DNA of 64,000 nucleotides, from assembly GCA_938075415.1 (NCBI GenBank), contig CALJHC010000003.1, positions 744,001 to 808,000 of the forward strand, in the 5' to 3' direction. Positions 37,483 to 46,214 of this stretch are shown here, one piece after another (within the stretch, counting starts at the first letter, position 1; each line of letters starts with the position of its first letter). This DNA comes from an uncultured Rubripirellula sp. Its GTDB lineage: Bacteria; Planctomycetota; Planctomycetia; Pirellulales; Pirellulaceae. The notes below the pieces were generated by a model. That model worked only from the letters and a program-made list of their open reading frames with translations, made no database searches and had not been told where the DNA came from. A program made the position numbers and the translations under genes.

Positions 37483-38289
37483 TTATGACAAACCCAGAAC
37501 ATCAAACATGTTGAACATGCCCGCTTTTTTTCCCATCAACCATTTCGCCGCGGTGAGTGCCCCGGACGCATAACAATCTCGGTTGCTTGCCGCGACCGAA
37601 AGTTCAATCTTTTCTCCCATCATTCCAAAGATGATGGTGTGCTCACCTGGATTATCGCTAACTCGAATCGCGTGATACCCAATCTCAGATGAACTTCGTT
37701 CACCTGTGTCACCCTCTCTTCCATGAACATGCTTGATACCCTCGCCAAGCTCATTGGAAATTAATTCCCCAAACCTAAGCGCTGTCCCACTTGGTGCATC
37801 CACCTTATGCCGATGGTGACGTTCTAGAATTTCCACGTCCAAACCACCTGTCACATCCTTGAGGGAATGAGCGGCTTGCTGTGACAACTTCATTGCCAAG
37901 TTAACGGCAAGTGACATACTCGGAGCCCAAACCACCGGAATCTGCTTTGATGCAACATGCAAACCCTCTTTCTGATCATCCGAAAGTCCGGTCGTCGCAA
38001 CGACTAACGGCAGGTTCATCTCCAAGCACTTTTTGACACAACCCTCAACCGCTGCAGGCAGAGAAAAATCAATCACGACTTGAGTATTGCTGGACCACTG
38101 ATCCGACAAATCAACCCCCGCATTACCACATCCTGCAACCGTTCCCGAGTCCTGCCCGAGAAGTGGGCAGGACGAGCTTTCGATTGCCGCATCAAGCTTA
38201 ATGCAAGAGTCTTCTAATGCGAGGGCAACAACCCGCCGCCCCATCCGTCCGGCGGCTCCGTGTACTGCGAGATGAATTGGAGATGACAT
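37483..38289 (-). CDS. dapB: 4-hydroxy-tetrahydrodipicolinate reductase
   Basis: NAD(P)H enzyme of the diaminopimelate/lysine pathway, needed for lysine and for peptidoglycan-type cross-links where present. The nucleotide-binding motif is VHGAAGRMGRRVV, the catalytic histidines and lysine are in ERHHRHKVDAPSGTAL, and VIDFSLPAAVEGCV and ATTGLSDDQ are also typical. The ATG at 38289 gives 268 residues; the TTG at 38316 would add nine. It lies downstream of thrC on the same strand, 263 bases away. Confidence 0.95.
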   Translation of the reverse strand: MSSPIHLAVHGAAGRMGRRVVALALEDSCIKLDAAIESSSCPLLGQDSGTVAGCGNAGVDLSDQWSSNTQVVIDFSLPAAVEGCVKKCLEMNLPLVVATTGLSDDQKEGLHVASKQIPVVWAPSMSLAVNLAMKLSQQAAHSLKDVTGGLDVEILERHHRHKVDAPSGTALRFGELISNELGEGIKHVHGREGDTGERSSSEIGYHAIRVSDNPGEHTIIFGMMGEKIELSVAASNRDCYASGALTAAKWLMGKKAGMFNMFDVLGLS

Positions 38290-38509
38290 AAGAGCAATCC
38301 CTAAATGGGTCGGCAAAAAGAGAGAAGAATAACAAGAAGAATTCAGATGACCACCAAGAACAGATGTCTGCGCGCGGTCGTGCGCACTGTGACCCGATCA
38401 ATTTATTCGATATGCCCAATAATGCGACACCACTGGAAAAGCAGGTGTCAACAATCACGGGATTCGTGGTTGTTAAACCCGGCTCTATCTTATTGGATGG
38501 CCAGCCAAA

Positions 38510-38539
38510 TGGCCCGACGGAAAAAGGGATCACGGGCCA
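38510..38539 (-). other. Inverted repeat after thrC
   Basis: TGGCCCG (38510-38516) and CGGGCCA (38533-38539) pair over a 16-base loop, starting 14 bases after the thrC stop on the minus strand. There is no T-run, so a terminator role is weak. Confidence 0.25.
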
Positions 38540-38552
38540 GACTGACCGTGAG

Positions 38553-39980
38553 CTAGGCATAAAGCTGGATCGCTTTGATGATATCCTCAAGCTCATTTGG
38601 CACCGCCACAGCCCGGTTTGCGTGACTCGCTTTTCGGACGCCACGACTTGCCAAGGTCTTGTTAAACATTTCCTGATCCGTCGTGTGGTAGGCAACCGTG
38701 GCTGTTGGATCCTTCAACTCGTGACCAGTCAACACGCAAACCACTCGATCACTCGGTGCAATGAGGCCTTCACGTCTTAACAGTTTTGCTCCAGCAACAC
38801 TCGCTGCGGAAGCTGGTTCACAGCCGAATCCACCAGCACCCACCTTCGCCTTAGCATCAAGAATCTCCTGATCGCTGACCTGTCGAACCACACCATCCAT
38901 CCACTCCAACGCACGCAAACATTTCTTCAAATTAACAGGACGGTTAATTTCTATTGCACTGGCAATCGTATCGGCCTTCTTTGACTCACGATCCATCAAG
39001 TCGTTGTACTCCACGATCGGATCCATCGAGACGTTTCCACCATTCCATCTCACGCCTCGCCGCTCGTACAACTCATAAAGCGTATCAGCACCTCCCGCAT
39101 TGATGACAGCTAATCGCGGCACACGATCGATCAGCCCAAGCTTCTTCAGTTCTGCGAAGGCTTTTCCAAACGCACTACTGTTTCCGAGATTACCCCCGGG
39201 TACCACAATCCAATCCGGCACTTCCCAATTCAAAGCCTCCAGCACCCGAAACATGATTGTCTTTTGACCTTCAAGTCGGAATGGGTTGACACTGTTAACG
39301 AGATAAATTCCCAGCTCATTGGCAACCTGACGAACGCGAATCATGGCATCGTCAAAGTCTCCCGCAATCTGCACCGTCAAAGCTCCATAATCCAGAGCTT
39401 GGCTTAGCTTGCCGTAGGCAATTTTACCGCTGCCGACAAAAATGATGGCTCGCATCAATTGCGTGGCACTGCAATACAACGCAAGTGATGCACTGGTGTT
39501 ACCCGTGCTCGCACAGGCCGCTCGTTTTGCACCCATCGCATTAGCATGTGTGACCGCGGCACACATGCCATTGTCCTTAAAACTTCCCGAGGGATTCATC
39601 CCTTCGTACTGCAGATACAGATGGTCCTGAGACATACCCACGTACTTGGCAACGTGGTTTGCTTTCTGCAAAAGTGTTTGGCCCTCACCGACCGTGATTA
39701 CCTCACGTTGGTGGACAAACGGTAACAACTCATGAAATCTCCAAACACCGCTAAAACGAATGGGATTGGTTCGTTGACTCCAAGCCTCTTCAAAATCTCG
39801 CAGAGAACTTGGTACTGCTACCCGTTGCCAGTCATAATCAACATCCAGCAAATCACCGCAACGATCGCAGGAGGTCCTGATACTTCGGGCCTCGTAGGTC
39901 GCACCACAACTGGGGTTGATGCAACGCTGGAGCGCCAGATCAGTCTGGGTCGCATTGTGTTGACTGGCAGTTTGCAACAT
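38553..39980 (-). CDS. thrC: Threonine synthase
   Basis: PLP beta/gamma-eliminase that converts O-phosphohomoserine to threonine. An N-terminal zinc ribbon is visible (C20, C25, C38, C41), then [11 protein letters not shown], and the cofactor lysine K135 in [25 protein letters not shown] and [14 protein letters not shown] bind the cofactor phosphate, and [14 protein letters not shown] follows. The 475-residue form with the zinc ribbon is the plant/archaeal-like class. A 41-residue membrane ORF lies 90 bases upstream on the same strand. Confidence 0.94.
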   Translation of the reverse strand: MLQTASQHNATQTDLALQRCINPSCGATYEARSIRTSCDRCGDLLDVDYDWQRVAVPSSLRDFEEAWSQRTNPIRFSGVWRFHELLPFVHQREVITVGEGQTLLQKANHVAKYVGMSQDHLYLQYEGMNPSGSFKDNGMCAAVTHANAMGAKRAACASTGNTSASLALYCSATQLMRAIIFVGSGKIAYGKLSQALDYGALTVQIAGDFDDAMIRVRQVANELGIYLVNSVNPFRLEGQKTIMFRVLEALNWEVPDWIVVPGGNLGNSSAFGKAFAELKKLGLIDRVPRLAVINAGGADTLYELYERRGVRWNGGNVSMDPIVEYNDLMDRESKKADTIASAIEINRPVNLKKCLRALEWMDGVVRQVSDQEILDAKAKVGAGGFGCEPASAASVAGAKLLRREGLIAPSDRVVCVLTGHELKDPTATVAYHTTDQEMFNKTLASRGVRKASHANRAVAVPNELEDIIKAIQLYA

Positions 39981-40374
39981 GGCTAAACCAATGGATTCAA
40001 ATCAATTATTTACGATGAACGTTGTTCATTCCGCTCGGTCGACAAACTTTGTTTTGCCGATTCGATTGTTTTATCTGTTCAACGATCTGACCAGCCCAAA
40101 AACTGCTGGCAAATTGAATAGGCCGCAAACCATACAGATTAAAAAAGCAGCGGCACCGAGTCGAAACGCTCTGGAGTTCAATCCCTTATGAGGCATTCAC
40201 TGCGATCAGAATAGATGCTCTACCCCGTTTTGTCGCGAGATTCGGGTTTGCGGTACAGACGAATATCAGGGCAAGATACCAATTAGTTCGATAAATTCGG
40301 CTGTCCGACAAATCTTCGGGGATCCGGAGACCTTTTTAACCTACTAAATCAACTCGGTTGAGAGATCAACTTTC
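39981..40374. other. Divergent spacer between thrC and lspA
   Basis: About 394 bases. Apart from the small minus-strand ORF at 40071-40196 I see no gene. A plus-strand frame (39979-40191) is antisense to that ORF and has no family features. Confidence 0.4.
40071..40196 (-). CDS. Candidate 41-residue single-pass membrane protein
   Basis: An ATG at 40196 opens 41 codons to a TAA. The protein starts MPHKGLNSRAFR, continues with a hydrophobic run of about 22 residues (LGAAAFLICMVCGLFNLPA, then VFGLV) and ends RSLNR, so it would span the membrane once, with basic flanks at both ends. The layout of basic N-terminus, clean hydrophobic core and basic tail is unlike random frames nearby. There is no clear SD, as for most genes here. 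It lies 90 bases before thrC and could be co-transcribed. Confidence 0.42.
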   Translation of the reverse strand: MPHKGLNSRAFRLGAAAFLICMVCGLFNLPAVFGLVRSLNR

Positions 40375-41028
40375 ATGGATTCCTCGTTTGATCACACCGA
40401 TGAGACTGCCCCGAGTCCCAAATCGCCCATTGCCACCGAGACCGAACCGGCTCGAGACAGCCCACCTGAGTCCAAACAGCTAATCCCCGGGATCCTTTTT
40501 GCTCTGCTTGCATCTTTGGGTTTAGCCGCCGATCTCACCAGCAAGCAGTTGATCTTCCAATGGCGCGGTCTACCGGGGCAATCTGATCCATGGTGGCTGA
40601 TTGATGGGGTTCTCGGTATCCAAACCGCAGTGAACCCAGGGGCCGTTTTTGGCATGGGTGCGGGAAAGGGTATGCTTTTCGCTGTGTTCTCAATCTTTGC
40701 AATTGCCGGAATCGTTCTCTGGATGTTTCGCTTTGGCGGTTGTCAATCCAAATGGCTAACTTGGACGCTAGGCCTAATTACCGGCGGTATTCTCGGAAAT
40801 CTCTATGATCGACTCGGATTTTGGTGGGACGACCACCTTCCGTTGGAATGGAAAAGTGGTGTTCGAGACTGGGTTCTTTTTCGCGTCGAAGGATTACCAT
40901 TTTTTGATCCATGGCCGAATTTCAATATTGCGGATGCATTATTGGTGGTCGGAGCGTGCATGCTTCTCTACCAATCACTCGTTCTCGAGAACAACCAAAA
41001 AGAATCCGAGAGGATGATCTCCGATTAA
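40375..41028 (+). CDS. lspA: Lipoprotein signal peptidase
   Basis: Aspartic membrane protease that removes lipoprotein signal peptides after lipidation. Four hydrophobic segments are present, with the conserved blocks DLTSKQLIF, TAVNPGAVFGMG, and the two catalytic aspartates in GNLYDRLGF and FNIADALLVVG. The N-terminal 35 residues are a polar, Pro/Ser-rich extension not found in the compact bacterial enzyme, giving 217 instead of about 165 residues. An insert before the second aspartate (DDHLPLEWKSGVRDWVLF) is also long. Lipoproteins such as the DUF1080 protein are likely clients. Confidence 0.94.
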   Translation: MDSSFDHTDETAPSPKSPIATETEPARDSPPESKQLIPGILFALLASLGLAADLTSKQLIFQWRGLPGQSDPWWLIDGVLGIQTAVNPGAVFGMGAGKGMLFAVFSIFAIAGIVLWMFRFGGCQSKWLTWTLGLITGGILGNLYDRLGFWWDDHLPLEWKSGVRDWVLFRVEGLPFFDPWPNFNIADALLVVGACMLLYQSLVLENNQKESERMISD

Positions 41029-41097
41029 GGTTTCCTGAGAAAGTTAAAAGACTCCCAATCAACAGCATTCAAGCTATCCCCTGAGAACCTATTTTTC

Positions 41098-41946
41098 ATG
41101 AGCCAGAACAACGCTAAGTCCGAGAAAACGAGGCAATTCCCCGATTTGGGCACACTTCATCATGGGCGATTATGCTCCATGATTGATGCTTGCTTGAAAG
41201 CAGGGCATCACACACTGAAGTATTTCCGAAGAAGTGACTTGAGGATTGAAGCTAAGTCAGATGATTCACCAGTGACCATCGCGGATCGCGAAGCTGAGCA
41301 GTTAGTTCGGGATCAACTTGGCAAGGAATATCCCGATGACACGCTTCAGGGGGAAGAATTTTCTGAGAAAACCGGTACAAGCACTTATCGGTGGATCGTG
41401 GATCCAATCGATGGCACCAAATCCTTTGTCTGTGGTGTTCCCCTCTATTCGTGCCTAATCGCATTAGAGAAGGAAGGGGAACCGATAGCCGGGGTGATCT
41501 ACATCCCAGCAACCGGCGAAATGGTCTTCGCGGCCCAAGGCGAAGGGTGTTGGTACAGGGCAGGAGACGATCAAGACTGGAAAACATCGCGAGTTTCCGA
41601 CAAGAAGCGACTCACCGATGCGGTGTTTCTTACCAGCCAAGCAGACTTATTTCGTACCCAAGGTGCCGAAGTTGCCTTTCAGGAACTCGAAAAACAATCC
41701 TGGGTCAGCCGAAGCTGGGGTGACGGCTACGGATACCTTCTTGTGGCTACTGGTCGAGCAGACGTGATGGTCGACGCTGTCTGCAACCCTTGGGATGTTG
41801 CCGCAATGGTCCCAATACTAGGCGAAGCAGGTGGATGCTTTACGGACTGGAAAGGCAACATCACCCCCAGAGGGGGTAATGGAATCGGTACAAACGGCAA
41901 TCTTCATCAGCAGGTGGTTGAAATACTCTCTCAACCAATGCGTTAA
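41098..41946 (+). CDS. hisN: Inositol-monophosphatase-family histidinol phosphatase (HisN type)
   Basis: Mg-dependent phosphomonoesterase. The metal sites are visible: DDSPVTIADREAE, LQGEEF, and the signature WIVDPIDGTKSFVCGVPLY, then GDGYGYLLVATGRADVMVDAVCNPWDVAAMVPI. The WIVDPIDGTKSF and NPWDVAA patterns are those of HisN-like histidinol phosphatases, which fits a genome whose HisB here lacks the phosphatase domain. Inositol or sugar phosphates are alternative substrates. Located 69 bases after lspA, likely in the same transcript. Confidence 0.85.
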   Translation: MSQNNAKSEKTRQFPDLGTLHHGRLCSMIDACLKAGHHTLKYFRRSDLRIEAKSDDSPVTIADREAEQLVRDQLGKEYPDDTLQGEEFSEKTGTSTYRWIVDPIDGTKSFVCGVPLYSCLIALEKEGEPIAGVIYIPATGEMVFAAQGEGCWYRAGDDQDWKTSRVSDKKRLTDAVFLTSQADLFRTQGAEVAFQELEKQSWVSRSWGDGYGYLLVATGRADVMVDAVCNPWDVAAMVPILGEAGGCFTDWKGNITPRGGNGIGTNGNLHQQVVEILSQPMR

Positions 41947-42146
41947 AGCATTCTGATCGCCAGACTTTCGCCATCTGTCCATTTACAAATTCACCGAACT
42001 AAGCGTAAACTACGCGACTTGCTTCAAGGACGACCGCCGATCAGATCCGTACACACACGTGACTGCTGATCTTCTGTTCACCGTCCCCTGCGGCGTGTTG
42101 TTACACCCGTAGGTCAGTCCAGCTACCCAAAGTCCATCCGTCTATC

Positions 42147-43622
42147 GTGTTTGATTCTCTCTCAGAAGGCCTTCAATCCGCTTTCAAAAGCCTGTCCGGA
42201 AAGGGCAAGCTGACCGAGGGCAACATGCGCGATGGGCTCGACATCGTTCGCACCGCGATGTTGGAAGCGGATGTTAGCTACTCGGTTGTTGATGACTTCA
42301 TGTCTCACGTCTCTGAAAAGGCGTTGGGAAAGCGAGTGCTGTTGAGCCTGCGTCCTCACGAAGAACTCGTCAACATCGTTCACGGCGAGTTGACTTCAAT
42401 TCTAGGACCAGTCGATCCGTCCTTGCACCTCAAGAAAGAGGGTCCGACGATCATCATGCTCTGCGGACTGCAGGGTAGCGGCAAAACAACCACTTGCGGA
42501 AAGCTCTCTCAACTACTCTTGGAAGAAGGTATCAAGCCACTCTTGGTTGCGGCCGACCTCCAGAGACCTGCCGCGATTGATCAATTGCATGTCATCGGTA
42601 AGCAACTCGGGGTTCCGGTCTACAGTGACCAAGGAAACACCAATCCCGTCAAAGTTTGCCAAGCCGGTGTTGCGAAAGCGAATGAAGAGGACGCCCGAGT
42701 CGTCATTCTGGATACTGCGGGTCGTCTGGCTATCGATGAAGAGTTGATGGCGGAACTTCAGAAAATTGACAAGAAAGTCAGCCCTGATCAAGTCTACCTG
42801 GTCGTCGACGGCATGACGGGACAGGATGCAGTCAACAGCGCCGGAGCTTTCAATGATGCTCTTGAGCTAGATGGCGTCATCATGACAAAGCTCGACGGGG
42901 ATGCTCGTGGCGGAGCACTTCTGTCGGTCAAGCATGTCACAGGAGTTCCCATCAAATTCATCGGAACTGGTGAGCATTTTGATGCGTTGGAACCCTTCCG
43001 GCCCGAGGGAATGGCTGGACGTATCTTGCAAATGGGTGACATCGTCGCCGCCGCAAGGGAAGCACATCGAATTGTTGACGAGAAAGAGCGGGAAGAACTC
43101 GAAGCCAAAATGGCTTCCGGTGATTTCACTCTGGATGACTTCAAAAAGATGATGGAAAAGGTTTCAAAGCCAGGACTGATGGGGAAAATGGTCGGACTGA
43201 TGCCAGGCATGAATCAGTTCAAGGATGTCTTGGAAAGCGATGAAGCCGCCGGTGGCATTCGCCAGACAATCGGCGCCATCAACAGCATGACGATGGTCGA
43301 ACGTCGGAATCCGAAAATTATCGACGCCCATCGTAGAAACCGAATCGCAAAAGGAGCTGGTGTGCAAACGCCAGTTGTCAGCCAACTGATCAAACAATTT
43401 GAAGTGATGAAACCCCTGATGCAAGGAATGGCCGGTCAGGGTGTTGGAGATCGGATGAAGATGATGCAGCAACTTCAATCCAGCGGAGCGATGTCTGATC
43501 CCAACATGCAAGGACTCAAAGTGAAGAAGGGCACAGGTAAACGACTCTCTGCTGCCGAAAGAGCAAAACAGAAGCGAGAAAGAGACAAATTACGACGCAA
43601 ATTGAAACGCGGCAAGAGATAA
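42147..43622 (+). CDS. ffh: Signal recognition particle protein Ffh
   Basis: SRP GTPase that delivers membrane and exported proteins to the translocon. NG domain: G1 is GLQGSGKTTTCGKLS, then DLQRPAAIDQL, G3 is ILDTAGRLAIDEELM, G4 is MTKLDGDARGGA, and GTGEHFDALEPF. The methionine-rich M domain begins near residue 300 (GKMVGLMPGM, then the SRP-RNA-binding region MTMVERRNPKIIDAHRRNRIAKGAG). The tail is very basic. GTG start at 42147. The SRP RNA gene was not found nearby. Confidence 0.97.
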   Translation: MFDSLSEGLQSAFKSLSGKGKLTEGNMRDGLDIVRTAMLEADVSYSVVDDFMSHVSEKALGKRVLLSLRPHEELVNIVHGELTSILGPVDPSLHLKKEGPTIIMLCGLQGSGKTTTCGKLSQLLLEEGIKPLLVAADLQRPAAIDQLHVIGKQLGVPVYSDQGNTNPVKVCQAGVAKANEEDARVVILDTAGRLAIDEELMAELQKIDKKVSPDQVYLVVDGMTGQDAVNSAGAFNDALELDGVIMTKLDGDARGGALLSVKHVTGVPIKFIGTGEHFDALEPFRPEGMAGRILQMGDIVAAAREAHRIVDEKEREELEAKMASGDFTLDDFKKMMEKVSKPGLMGKMVGLMPGMNQFKDVLESDEAAGGIRQTIGAINSMTMVERRNPKIIDAHRRNRIAKGAGVQTPVVSQLIKQFEVMKPLMQGMAGQGVGDRMKMMQQLQSSGAMSDPNMQGLKVKKGTGKRLSAAERAKQKRERDKLRRKLKRGKR

Positions 43623-43707
43623 TGAGTGATTGGATGGGTTGCCGCTTTCGCACTCAAAGCAGAACATTTGAGAGCTTCTTTCCCAGCCAATCAAAAACAT
43701 ACATGAA

Positions 43708-43755
43708 GTGCTAGGCGTGCTAGCACCGACCCGGTTTCTGGCATTTTCCGCCAGA
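43708..43755 (+). promoter_or_regulatory. Two small hairpins in rpsP leader
   Basis: GTGCTA (43708-43713) pairs with TAGCAC (43721-43726), and TCTGGC (43737-43742) pairs with GCCAGA (43750-43755). Both lie in the 184-base spacer before rpsP. They could be a leader structure for control of the ribosomal-protein operon, or a weak end signal for ffh; no T-run follows. Confidence 0.3.
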
Positions 43756-43806
43756 CCCCAGGCAGTCTGACTGAAGTTGAACCCCAAAATTTGGAAACAA
43801 CACCTT

Positions 43807-44232
43807 ATGGCAGTTCGTATTCGATTGAAGAAGATGGGTCGAACCCATCGGCCTTACTATCGCGTTTGCGCGATGGATCAACGCAGCCCTCGTGATGGTC
43901 GCGTGATTGAAGAACTTGGTACTTACGACCCAATGTGTCCAGAAACTGATGCTCGAGTTTCGCTGAAAAGTGAGCGTGTTGATTATTGGCTCAGCGTTGG
44001 GGCTCAACCCAGTGACAAAGTGGGTGTGTTGATCAAGAAGTACGGTACCAACGGCACCCACTTGGACGCTCGCGAAGCCGCACTTGAACGACTTGGCAAA
44101 CGAAAAGAGTACACACCTGCTCCACCAGAACCTGCCAAGAAAAAAGAAGAGCCGAAGGCGGAAGAGCCTGCAGCGGAGGAACCCGCAGCAGCTGAGGAAT
44201 CGGCACCAAAAGAAGAAACCGCCAGCGAATGA
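43807..44232 (+). CDS. rpsP: 30S ribosomal protein S16 with extended tail
   Basis: Small-subunit protein of 141 residues. The first 82 are the conserved S16 fold: VRIRLKKMGRTHRPYYRV, SPRDGRVIEELGTYDP and VDYWLSVGAQPSDKV. After residue 95 there is an extension rich in Lys, Glu, Pro and Ala (KKKEEPKAEEPAAEEPAAAE), probably disordered. The ATG at 43807 gives the usual MAVRIRL start; a TTG ten codons earlier is unlikely. trmD follows after 140 bases. Confidence 0.97.
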   Translation: MAVRIRLKKMGRTHRPYYRVCAMDQRSPRDGRVIEELGTYDPMCPETDARVSLKSERVDYWLSVGAQPSDKVGVLIKKYGTNGTHLDAREAALERLGKRKEYTPAPPEPAKKKEEPKAEEPAAEEPAAAEESAPKEETASE

Positions 44233-44372
44233 ACCAGAGAGACAGAGTGAGATAGATCGCTTGGCTGGCAGACATTTGGATCCATTGCACATCAATCCGC
44301 AAATAATCCAAGGGTTGCTGCAGCGAACGGATACATCAAAAGAGGTCCCAGCTTTCACTGAGGTTACTCCCG

Positions 44373-45080
44373 ATGCGATTCGACATTATCACTCTGTTTC
44401 CTGCGATTTTTGATGGCTACCTTTCTCAAGGGTTGCTCGAAAAAGCGATTCAACGCGAGTTGATCGATATCCATCGGCACGACCTACGAGATTGGGCCCC
44501 ACCTAGTGTTCACCGTCCAGTTGATGACAAACCGTTCGGTGGCGGACCGGGGATGTTGATCCAAGTCGAACCGACTGTGAACTGCATTGAGAAGGTGGAA
44601 ACGATGGATCCACGACCAATGCGAAAGTTATTGCTTACCCCACAGGGACGGCAATTTGACCAGCGTATGGCAGAGGAGTTTGCCGAAAGCGAACGAATTG
44701 GCCTTATCTGCGGTCGATATGAAGGTTTTGATCAGAGGGTGATAGATATTCTGGAACCCGAAGAGGTCAGCATTGGTGATTTCATCTTGAATGGAGGTGA
44801 AACTGCCGCGATGGTGATCGTTGATGCTGTCGTCAGGCTTTTACCTGGCGTGCTTGGCGATTCACAGAGTAACATTGATGATTCATTCAGCCGCGGTAAT
44901 CGGTTGCTTGAATTTCCACAGTACACCAGACCGAGAGAATTTAGAGGACACAAGGTTCCCGAAATCCTCCTTGGCGGAAACCACGCGGCCATTGAAAAAT
45001 GGCGAGATGAGCAAAGCCGCCAAAGAACGATTCAACGTCGAAGTGATTTACTTCCAGAAGAGCCTTCATCATCGAATTGA
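44373..45080 (+). CDS. trmD: tRNA (guanine-37 N1)-methyltransferase
   Basis: SPOUT-class methyltransferase that makes m1G37 to prevent frameshifting. MRFDIITLFPAIFDGY is the canonical start; PFGGGPGM, LICGRYEGFDQRV, EVSIGDFILNGGETAA and DDSFSRGNRLLEFPQYTRP form the trefoil-knot SAM site and tRNA-contact region. Length of 235 residues is normal. In most bacteria rimM separates rpsP and trmD; here the spacer is only 140 bases and carries no rimM. rplS follows after 47 bases. Confidence 0.97.
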   Translation: MRFDIITLFPAIFDGYLSQGLLEKAIQRELIDIHRHDLRDWAPPSVHRPVDDKPFGGGPGMLIQVEPTVNCIEKVETMDPRPMRKLLLTPQGRQFDQRMAEEFAESERIGLICGRYEGFDQRVIDILEPEEVSIGDFILNGGETAAMVIVDAVVRLLPGVLGDSQSNIDDSFSRGNRLLEFPQYTRPREFRGHKVPEILLGGNHAAIEKWRDEQSRQRTIQRRSDLLPEEPSSSN

Positions 45081-45127
45081 CTCGGATTTTATAAAGCAAA
45101 AATTTAACTAACGATTGAGTAAGTCCA

Positions 45128-45481
45128 ATGTCTCAAGCCATTTTAGATCTTGTCGAAAAATCCTATCTCAAAGAAAACCCCCCACAATTTGACGTTGGTG
45201 ACACCGTTGATGTTCACCTGAAAATTCTTGAGGGCAACAAAGAGAGAATTCAGGTATTCAGCGGTGTGGTCATCTCACGTGCCGGAAGCGGAAGCCGCGA
45301 AATGTTTTCAGTTCGCCGAATTGTCGCTGGTGAAGGTGTCGAACGAAAGTTTCCCCTGCACAGTCCAAGAATTGAGAAAGTCGAAGTGAAACGCAGTGCG
45401 ATTGTTCGCCGTGCAAAACTTTACTTCCTCAGAGATCGTGTCGGAAAAGCTGTTCGACTCAAGGAACGCCGTCGCTCGTAA
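45128..45481 (+). CDS. rplS: 50S ribosomal protein L19
   Basis: Large-subunit protein at the subunit interface, 117 residues. The conserved blocks are PQFDVGDTVDVHLKILEGNKERIQ, FSGVVISRAGSGSREMFSVRRI, GVERKFPLHSPRIEKVEV and RRAKLYFLRDRVGKA. Last gene of the rpsP-trmD-rplS group; a strong terminator begins 59 bases after its stop codon. Confidence 0.97.
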   Translation: MSQAILDLVEKSYLKENPPQFDVGDTVDVHLKILEGNKERIQVFSGVVISRAGSGSREMFSVRRIVAGEGVERKFPLHSPRIEKVEVKRSAIVRRAKLYFLRDRVGKAVRLKERRRS

Positions 45482-45539
45482 GGCTCGTATTTTTAAGTCA
45501 AGAAAATTTGCCGTCTCGCGTTCAGAGACATAACATTAC

Positions 45540-45572
45540 GCCTCGCACCACAATCGTGGTGCGAGGCTTTTT
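45540..45572 (+). terminator. Strong intrinsic terminator after rplS
   Basis: GCCTCGCACCAC (45540-45551) pairs perfectly with GTGGTGCGAGGC (45556-45567) over a four-base AATC loop, followed at once by five T (45568-45572). It ends the rpsP-trmD-rplS transcript. The GAGG in its right arm (45563-45566) is also the only SD-like site in front of the next start codon. Confidence 0.92.
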
Positions 45573-45573
45573 C

Positions 45574-46098
45574 ATGTCGACTTTTTATCTCACGGCAAAC
45601 GGATTCGCATTGTTCGATCATGGGGACCAACCACCGCTGACAAAGAGAACTTGGTTTCCATGGTTTCGCGAAAAGTATCTCGCTTTTCGATACGGAAGAA
45701 TTGACCGCGTTGCTCCAGTGGGGCTTCAAGGAGAGCAAATCGCAGCGAGATTCTTACGTCAGAACGGTTTTCATATCTTGGCCCATAGTGCGCGTGATCG
45801 ACTTGGGGAAATTGATCTTATCGCGACGTCTCCACAGCGGGACATCATTATCTTCCTCGAAGTGAAGACCCTATGGACGAGCAAACCCGGTCATCCAGCG
45901 GATCGTGTGGACCGTGACAAACAGTGCAGAATCACAAAGGCCGCGCTGAGATACCTAAAACGCAATCAACTACTGGAAGTTAAGACTCGATTTGATGTCA
46001 TTGCGGTGCGACTTCCCAACCAACCATGTCGAGCAATCCAAATCTCACACATTGAAGCAGCTTTCGATGCAGTCGGTGAGTATCAATTCTTTCATTGA
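45574..46098 (+). CDS. yraN: UPF0102 / YraN-family nuclease-like protein
   Basis: Predicted protein of the restriction-endonuclease fold. The conserved core starts at GEQIAARFLRQNGFHILAHSARDRLGEIDLIA and holds the catalytic-type pattern EIDLIA...FLEVKTL (D and E-x-K). Typical family length is about 120 residues; the ATG at 45574 gives 174, with a 50-residue N-terminal extension. That ATG is one base after the T-run of the terminator. Starts further down or at an in-frame TTG upstream (45508) cannot be excluded. Role unknown, often guessed to be in DNA repair or recombination. Confidence 0.88.
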   Translation: MSTFYLTANGFALFDHGDQPPLTKRTWFPWFREKYLAFRYGRIDRVAPVGLQGEQIAARFLRQNGFHILAHSARDRLGEIDLIATSPQRDIIIFLEVKTLWTSKPGHPADRVDRDKQCRITKAALRYLKRNQLLEVKTRFDVIAVRLPNQPCRAIQISHIEAAFDAVGEYQFFH

Positions 46099-46109
46099 TA
46101 CTCACCGAC
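46072..46109. other. Perfect 16-base inverted repeat between convergent genes
   Basis: GTCGGTGAGTATCAAT (46072-46087) pairs fully with ATTGATACTCACCGAC (46094-46109) over a six-base loop. It overlaps the yraN stop codon and lies between yraN and convergent queC. It has no T-run on either strand, so it may stabilise 3' ends or act as a factor-assisted terminator. Confidence 0.75.
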
Positions 46110-46214
46110 CGCTTCAATTCAACATGTTTTTGCTACGGTAGAATTCGGTTGCCGCAGAATCAGCAAATTGAACAAGAAGAGCTAGTGATTAACGTCGCAC
46201 TCAGAGGGCGGGGG

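Noticed and set aside
38364..38780. 138-codon plus-strand ORF starting in the dapB-thrC spacer
   Set aside because: Most of it runs codon-aligned antisense to the end of thrC, a common source of false frames.
41947..42146. Spacer upstream of ffh as a possible SRP RNA gene
   Set aside because: No SRP Alu or S-domain hallmark sequence or long hairpin is present.
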